Positions 8,060 to 11,805 of a stretch of 11,805 nt of DNA are shown here, in pieces. This stretch comes from an uncultured Collinsella sp. Lineage in GTDB: Bacteria; Actinomycetota; Coriobacteriia; Coriobacteriales; Coriobacteriaceae. Every line of letters begins with the position of its first letter. Position 1 is the first letter of the stretch. The translations under genes and the position numbers were made by a program. The notes under the pieces were generated by a model. It searched no databases. It saw only the letters and a program-made list of their open reading frames with translations, and had not been told where the DNA came from. The stretch covers positions 1 through 11,805 of the forward strand of contig UROC01000059.1 of NCBI GenBank assembly GCA_900549345.1. Reading direction: 5' to 3'.

Positions 8060-8203
8060 CCTCACAGCTCCTTTCAGCTTGCAGCTCATCCGTTGCCCGA
8101 ACCCCAAGTCGGCCCCGTGGCACCGGCTTCCACTATGAGCGTATGACGAAACACGACGCCGGCGAAGTGACCCACGGCCCAAATAACGACCCGCCAGCGT
8201 TCC

Positions 8204-8247
8204 TTATGGGCCAAAGGGACTCGCACACGCACGCCCGTGGCCCATAA
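8204..8247. repeat. Inverted repeat TTATGGGCCA / TGGCCCATAA
   Basis: Ten-base perfect arms at 8204-8213 and 8238-8247 are separated by 24 bases; inside them GGG (8216-8218) and CCC (8234-8236) can extend the pairing. No T run follows on either strand. The core GGCCCATAA occurs once more between the two topoisomerase genes (10445-10453). It may be an operator or a transcript hairpin; function unknown. Confidence 0.55.
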
Positions 8248-8314
8248 AACGAGACGCTTGTCCCAATGTTCGATTCGGAACAACAATCCGCACGACACGT
8301 TTTACCCGTTAATC

Positions 8315-8328
8315 CGAACGATTGTTCG
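8315..8328. promoter_or_regulatory. Putative LexA (SOS) box upstream of topoisomerase operon
   Basis: CGAACGATTGTTCG has perfect CGAAC and GTTCG arms around a four-base centre, the form of the Gram-positive and actinobacterial SOS box (CGAACN4GTTCG; mycobacterial TCGAACN4GTTCGA, matched at all arm positions but the first). It lies 100 bases before the topoisomerase B start and just upstream of the candidate promoter. The match is seen directly; LexA binding in this organism is inference. Confidence 0.5.
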
Positions 8329-8345
8329 ATGGATTTCGTGTTAGG

Positions 8346-8373
8346 TGGAATCGCCCACGGCCTGGGCTATGCT
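8346..8373 (+). promoter_or_regulatory. Candidate promoter of the topoisomerase operon
   Basis: TATGCT at 8368-8373 is a plausible -10 (four of six to TATAAT), with TGGAAT at 8346-8351, 16 bases upstream, as a weak -35. This would give a leader of about 50 bases. An alternative is TTGTTC (8323-8328), inside the LexA-like box, as the -35 with TGGAAT acting as the -10; in that case LexA would cover the promoter directly. I cannot decide between them. Confidence 0.35.
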
Positions 8374-8428
8374 ACCTTGACTATCTATATGACTTAAACG
8401 CAGCAAAAGGAGCACCGAGAGAGCGAGT

Positions 8429-10426
8429 ATGGCAAAAAACACCGCAAACTATGGTAACGACAGTATCCGCCAGCTCAAGGACGAGGAGCGCGTACGTCTG
8501 CGCCCTGCCGTCATCTTTGGCTCGGACGGACTCGACGGTTGCGCGCATGCCGCCTTCGAGATCCTGTCCAACGCCGTTGACGAGGCGCGCCAGGGCTACG
8601 GCAAGCTCATCACCCTTACCGCCTTTCGCGATGGCTCCATCCAGGTAGAGGACAACGGCCGCGGCTGCCCGCTCGACTGGAACCCCTCCGAGAAGCGCTT
8701 TAACTGGGAGCTCGTCTTTTGCGAGCTCTACGCCGGCGGCAAGTATAACAACAACCAGGGCGGCGACTACGACTTCTCGCTCGGCACCAACGGCCTGGGC
8801 TCCTGCGCGACCCAGTACGCCTCCGAGTACATGGACGTCACCGTCTGGCGTGACGGTAACAAGTACTCCTTACACTTTAAGAAGGGCAAGGTCGTCGGCG
8901 CCAAAAAGAAGGCGCTCGAGATTGAGCCCAGCGACGAGGACCGCACCGGCACCACCATCAAGTGGCGCCCCGATCTTGAGGTCTTCACCTCCATCAGCAT
9001 CCCCCACGATTGGTATCGCGAGACCATGCGCCGCCAGGCCGTGGTCAACGCCAACGTTACCTTCCGCCTGCGCATCGAGGGCGACGATGGCGAGTTTTCC
9101 GAAGAGGACTTTTGCTACCCCAAGGGCATCGAGGACTATGTGCTCGAGAAGGTCGGTGCCGACTACCTCACCGAGCCCTTCTTTATCGAGGCCGACCGCC
9201 GCGGTCGCGACCGCGAGGACCTGCCCGACTACAACGTCAAGATTACCGCGTGCATGTGCTTCTCGCGCACCTTCATGATGCAGGAGTACTACCACAACTC
9301 GTCATGGCTCGAGAACGGCGGTTCGCCCGAAAAGGCCGCCCGTAGTGCTCTGACCAGCGCCATCGATGCCTACATCAAGCAACAGGGCAAGTACAACAAA
9401 AACGAGAGCGGCATTAAGTGGCAGGACGTCCAGGACTGTCTGGTGCTGGTGACCAACTGCTTCTCCACCCAGACGTCCTACGAAAACCAGACCAAGAAGG
9501 CCATCAATAACCGCTTTATCCAGCAGGCGATGACGGCATTCTTTAAGGAGCGCCTCTCGACCTATCTGATCGAGAACAAAGACGCCGCCAACAAGATCAT
9601 GGAGCAGGTGCTCATCAACAAGCGCTCGCGCGAGAACGCCGAGAAGACGCGCCAGAGCATCAAGACCAATCTGCAGCAGAAGACCGACATGGCCAACCGC
9701 GTGCAGAAGTTCATCGACTGCCGCTCCAAAGACAAGGACCGTCGCGAGATCTACATCGTAGAGGGCGACTCGGCAGCAGGCGCCATCCGCACCTCGCGCG
9801 ATGCCGAGTTCCAGGGCGTTATGCCCGTTCGCGGTAAGATCCTCAACTGCCTGAAGGAGGACTACCCGCGCATCTTTAAGTCCGACATCATCATGGACCT
9901 CATGCGCGTGCTGGGCTGCGGCGTAGAGATCAAGGACAAGCGCATCAAGAACCTCGGTGCCTTTGACCTGGATAATCTCAACTGGAACAAGGTCATCATC
10001 TGTACGGACGCCGACGTCGACGGTTATCACATCCGCACGCTCGTACTCACCATGCTCTACCGCCTGGTGCCCACACTTATCGACGAGGGCTACGTGTATA
10101 TCGCCGAGTCGCCGCTCTACGAGATCAACTGCAAAGAGAAGACCTACTTTGCCTACACCGAGCTCGAGAAGAACGGCATCCTCAAGGAGATTGGCGACCA
10201 GAAGTGCTCGATCAACCGCTCCAAGGGTCTTGGTGAGAACAATCCGGACATGATGTGGCTCACCACCATGAACCCCGAGACGCGCCGCCTGATCAAGGTA
10301 GAACCCGAGGACGTCACCAAGATGGAGACCATGTTCAACCTGTTGCTGGGCAACGACGAGGCGGGCCGCAAGCGTCACATCTCCGAGCACGGCAAGGAAT
10401 ACCTGGACCAGCTGGACCTGCAGTAG
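8429..10426 (+). CDS. Divergent type IIA DNA topoisomerase subunit B (GyrB/ParE family)
   Basis: The ATPase and TOPRIM subunit of a gyrase or topoisomerase IV-like enzyme, 665 residues, close to the length of Gram-positive GyrB/ParE without insertions. GHKL ATPase: E44 and N48 in FEILSNAVDEA, DNGRG (75-79), the lid with YAGGKYNNN (101-109) and TNGLG (120-124), and the QTK loop QTKK (354-357). TOPRIM: VEGDSAAG (444-451; most relatives have SAGG) and TDADVDG (526-532), then KGLGE (599-603). The N-terminal RLRPAVIFGSDG replaces the usual RKRPGMYIGSTG, and NRSKGLGE replaces (Q/N)RYKGLGE, marking a divergent branch that I recall from Clostridia and Coriobacteria. All metal-binding and ATPase residues are kept, so it should be active. 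GGAG (8409-8412) is 16 bases from the ATG, unusually far; a purine stretch GAGAGAGCGAG is nearer. It forms an operon with the A subunit 45 bases downstream. Gyrase versus decatenase cannot be told from this subunit. Confidence 0.92.
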   Translation: MAKNTANYGNDSIRQLKDEERVRLRPAVIFGSDGLDGCAHAAFEILSNAVDEARQGYGKLITLTAFRDGSIQVEDNGRGCPLDWNPSEKRFNWELVFCELYAGGKYNNNQGGDYDFSLGTNGLGSCATQYASEYMDVTVWRDGNKYSLHFKKGKVVGAKKKALEIEPSDEDRTGTTIKWRPDLEVFTSISIPHDWYRETMRRQAVVNANVTFRLRIEGDDGEFSEEDFCYPKGIEDYVLEKVGADYLTEPFFIEADRRGRDREDLPDYNVKITACMCFSRTFMMQEYYHNSSWLENGGSPEKAARSALTSAIDAYIKQQGKYNKNESGIKWQDVQDCLVLVTNCFSTQTSYENQTKKAINNRFIQQAMTAFFKERLSTYLIENKDAANKIMEQVLINKRSRENAEKTRQSIKTNLQQKTDMANRVQKFIDCRSKDKDRREIYIVEGDSAAGAIRTSRDAEFQGVMPVRGKILNCLKEDYPRIFKSDIIMDLMRVLGCGVEIKDKRIKNLGAFDLDNLNWNKVIICTDADVDGYHIRTLVLTMLYRLVPTLIDEGYVYIAESPLYEINCKEKTYFAYTELEKNGILKEIGDQKCSINRSKGLGENNPDMMWLTTMNPETRRLIKVEPEDVTKMETMFNLLLGNDEAGRKRHISEHGKEYLDQLDLQ

Positions 10427-10471
10427 CAGCAAATCGATAACGACGGCCCATAAGAAGTTCAAGAGGAAATC

Positions 10472-11805
10472 GTGGCAAAGAAGAAGACGAAGAACCAGCC
10501 CAAGAAAAAGCAGGTCAACGCCGAGAACGTCATCGGCCTGCACTCCGAGGTCACCGATCAGCCGATCACGCAGACGCTCGAGGTCAACTACATGCCCTAC
10601 GCTATGAGCGTCAACGTCTCGCGTGCGTTCCCCGAGATTGACGGCTTTAAGCCCTCGCACCGCAAGCTGCTCTACACCATGTACAAAATGGGTCTGCTCA
10701 AGGGCGAGCGCCAGAAGAGCGCCAACATCGTGGGCCAGACCATGAAGCTCAACCCGCACGGCGACGCCGCGATCTACGAGACGATGGTGCGCCTGGCCAC
10801 CGGCAACGAGGCGTTGCTCGCCCCCTTCGTGGAGTCGAAGGGCAACTTTGGCAAGTACTATTCGGGCGACCTGAGCTACGCCGCCTCGCGCTATACCGAG
10901 GCCAAGCTCTCCCCCATTAGCGCCGAGATCTTCAAGGACATCGACAAGGACCCGGTCGACTTCGTCGACAGCTACGACGGCGCCATGAAGGAGCCACGCC
11001 TGCTGCCCACCACGTTCCCCAACATCCTCGTCTCGGCCAACAAGGGCATCGGCGTCGCCATGGCATCCGATATCTGCGGTTTCAACCTCAACGAGGTCTG
11101 TACCGCCACAATGCATTACCTGCAGGATCCCGACTGCGACCTGCTCGAGTACATGCCCATGCCCGACTTCTCGACCGGCGGCGAAATTATCTACCGCCGC
11201 GAGGAGATGGAAAAGATAATCGAGACCGGCCTTGGCAGCTTCCAGATCCGCTCCCGCTGGCGCTGGATTCCCGAAGAGCGCATCATCGAGGTCTACGAGA
11301 TTCCCTACACCACCAAAACCGATGTCATCATCGAGCGCATCGTCAAGCTCTCCAAGGAGGGCAAGGTCAAAGAGATCGCCGACATCCGTGACGAGACCGA
11401 CCTTTCGGGCCTGCGTATCGCCATCGATCTTAAGCGCGGCGTCGACCCCGACAAGCTCATGGCCAAGCTCTATCGCTCGACCACGCTGCAGGATTCGTTC
11501 TCGTGCAACTTCAATGTGCTGGTCGATGGTTACCCTCGCGTTATGGGTGTGCGCCAGATCCTGCACGAGTGGGTCAAGTGGCGTATTGAGTCCACGCGTC
11601 GCCGCATTAACTTTGACCTGGGCAAAAAGTCCGAGCGTCTGCACCTGCTGCACGGCCTCGAGGCAATTCTGCTCGACATCGACAAGGCGATCGCCATCAT
11701 CCGCGGCACCAAGCTCGAAGCCGAGGTCGTGCCCAACCTCATGCGCGGCTTCGACATCGACGAAACCCAGGCCGAGTTTGTCGCCGAGCTCAAGCTCCGC
11801 AACAT
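10472..11805 (+). CDS. Divergent type IIA DNA topoisomerase subunit A (GyrA/ParC family), 3' end outside window
   Basis: The DNA breakage and rejoining subunit, partner of the upstream gene. The frame is open from GTG at 10472 to the window end, giving 444 codons. AGAGGAAA lies just upstream of the GTG. After a Lys-rich tail (residues 2-14) the winged-helix domain shows YAMSVNVSRAFPEIDGFKPSHR (39-64 region), LNPHGDAAIYETMVRLA (93-109) and SRYTEAKLS, where Tyr141 aligns with the catalytic tyrosine (E. coli GyrA Tyr122) and Arg140 beside it is kept. DFVDSYDG and PNILVSANKGIGVAMASDI follow, as in the tower region. In the quinolone-binding segment Ala99 stands where E. coli GyrA has Ser83, and Glu103 where it has Asp87. 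The C-terminal part that would show a GyrA-box beta-pinwheel (gyrase) or its degenerate form (topoisomerase IV) is beyond the window, so the functional class is open. Confidence 0.92.
   Translation, partial: MAKKKTKNQPKKKQVNAENVIGLHSEVTDQPITQTLEVNYMPYAMSVNVSRAFPEIDGFKPSHRKLLYTMYKMGLLKGERQKSANIVGQTMKLNPHGDAAIYETMVRLATGNEALLAPFVESKGNFGKYYSGDLSYAASRYTEAKLSPISAEIFKDIDKDPVDFVDSYDGAMKEPRLLPTTFPNILVSANKGIGVAMASDICGFNLNEVCTATMHYLQDPDCDLLEYMPMPDFSTGGEIIYRREEMEKIIETGLGSFQIRSRWRWIPEERIIEVYEIPYTTKTDVIIERIVKLSKEGKVKEIADIRDETDLSGLRIAIDLKRGVDPDKLMAKLYRSTTLQDSFSCNFNVLVDGYPRVMGVRQILHEWVKWRIESTRRRINFDLGKKSERLHLLHGLEAILLDIDKAIAIIRGTKLEAEVVPNLMRGFDIDETQAEFVAELKLRN

Larger units (their letters stand above)
8060..8428. 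other. Divergent intergenic region
   Basis: This 369-base stretch separates the minus-strand lipoprotein gene from the plus-strand topoisomerase operon and has no credible gene of its own. Besides the LexA-like box, the candidate promoter and the TTATGGGCCA inverted repeat listed separately, it holds three related motifs: CCCACGGCCC (8171-8180), CCCGTGGCCC (8234-8243) and CCCACGGCCT (8354-8363). A short pair GCCCA/TGGGC (8353-8367) sits just before the -10 candidate. I found no convincing promoter for the lipoprotein gene. Confidence 0.6.

Noticed and set aside
8060..8182. A 41-residue N-terminal extension of the lipoprotein
   Set aside because: It would bury the lipoprotein signal peptide; AAAGGAG at eight bases from 8059 supports the shorter start.
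8269..8282. GTTCGATTCGGAAC near the LexA-like site considered as another SOS box
   Set aside because: The half-sites are in the opposite order (GTTC then GAAC) with a six-base centre; it does not fit the motif.
9302..11653. A 783-codon open frame on the minus strand across both topoisomerase genes
   Set aside because: It is antisense to two genes with clear catalytic motifs, spans the gap between them, and its product is a Leu/Val/Asp-rich low-complexity sequence expected from the reverse of GC-rich codons.

Overview
The window looks like chromosomal DNA from a Gram-positive, high-GC bacterium of the class Coriobacteriia, most likely Collinsella or a close relative. The assignment rests on four things: codons with GC-rich third positions; a surface protein with a twin-arginine-type signal and an LAxTG-type sortase tail; a soluble LuxR-type regulator next to it; and a divergent topoisomerase pair of a kind I recall from gut Clostridia and Coriobacteria. 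This is inference from sequence character, not a database match.

Layout. Bases 52-1107 (minus strand) hold the ATP-pyrophosphatase subunit of GMP synthase with its own terminator; the glutaminase domain normally fused to it in bacteria is absent. A divergent intergenic region (1108-1404) carries a good -10 box for that gene and a long hairpin-forming inverted repeat. Bases 1405-2409 (plus) encode a LuxR-type regulator with a TPR-like helical N-terminal part. After a short gap with overlapping palindromes comes a 1455-residue secreted, sortase-anchored surface protein of unknown function (2565-6932, plus). It faces a convergent lipoprotein gene (7043-8059, minus), with a terminator for the lipoprotein gene between them. 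A 369-base intergenic region (8060-8428) contains a near-consensus Gram-positive/actinobacterial LexA (SOS) box, a possible promoter and several inverted or repeated motifs. Then a two-gene operon encodes a divergent type IIA topoisomerase: the ATPase/TOPRIM subunit (8429-10426) and the DNA-cleaving A subunit (GTG start at 10472, running off the window end).

How the genes may work together. guaA is housekeeping purine synthesis. The regulator and the surface protein are adjacent and co-directional, so the regulator could control the surface protein or the neighbouring guaA region, but nothing proves either. The topoisomerase genes form one heterotetrameric enzyme; the putative LexA site upstream suggests damage-inducible expression, which is the most testable novel point here. 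No RNA genes, insertion sequences, CRISPR arrays or prophage genes were seen.
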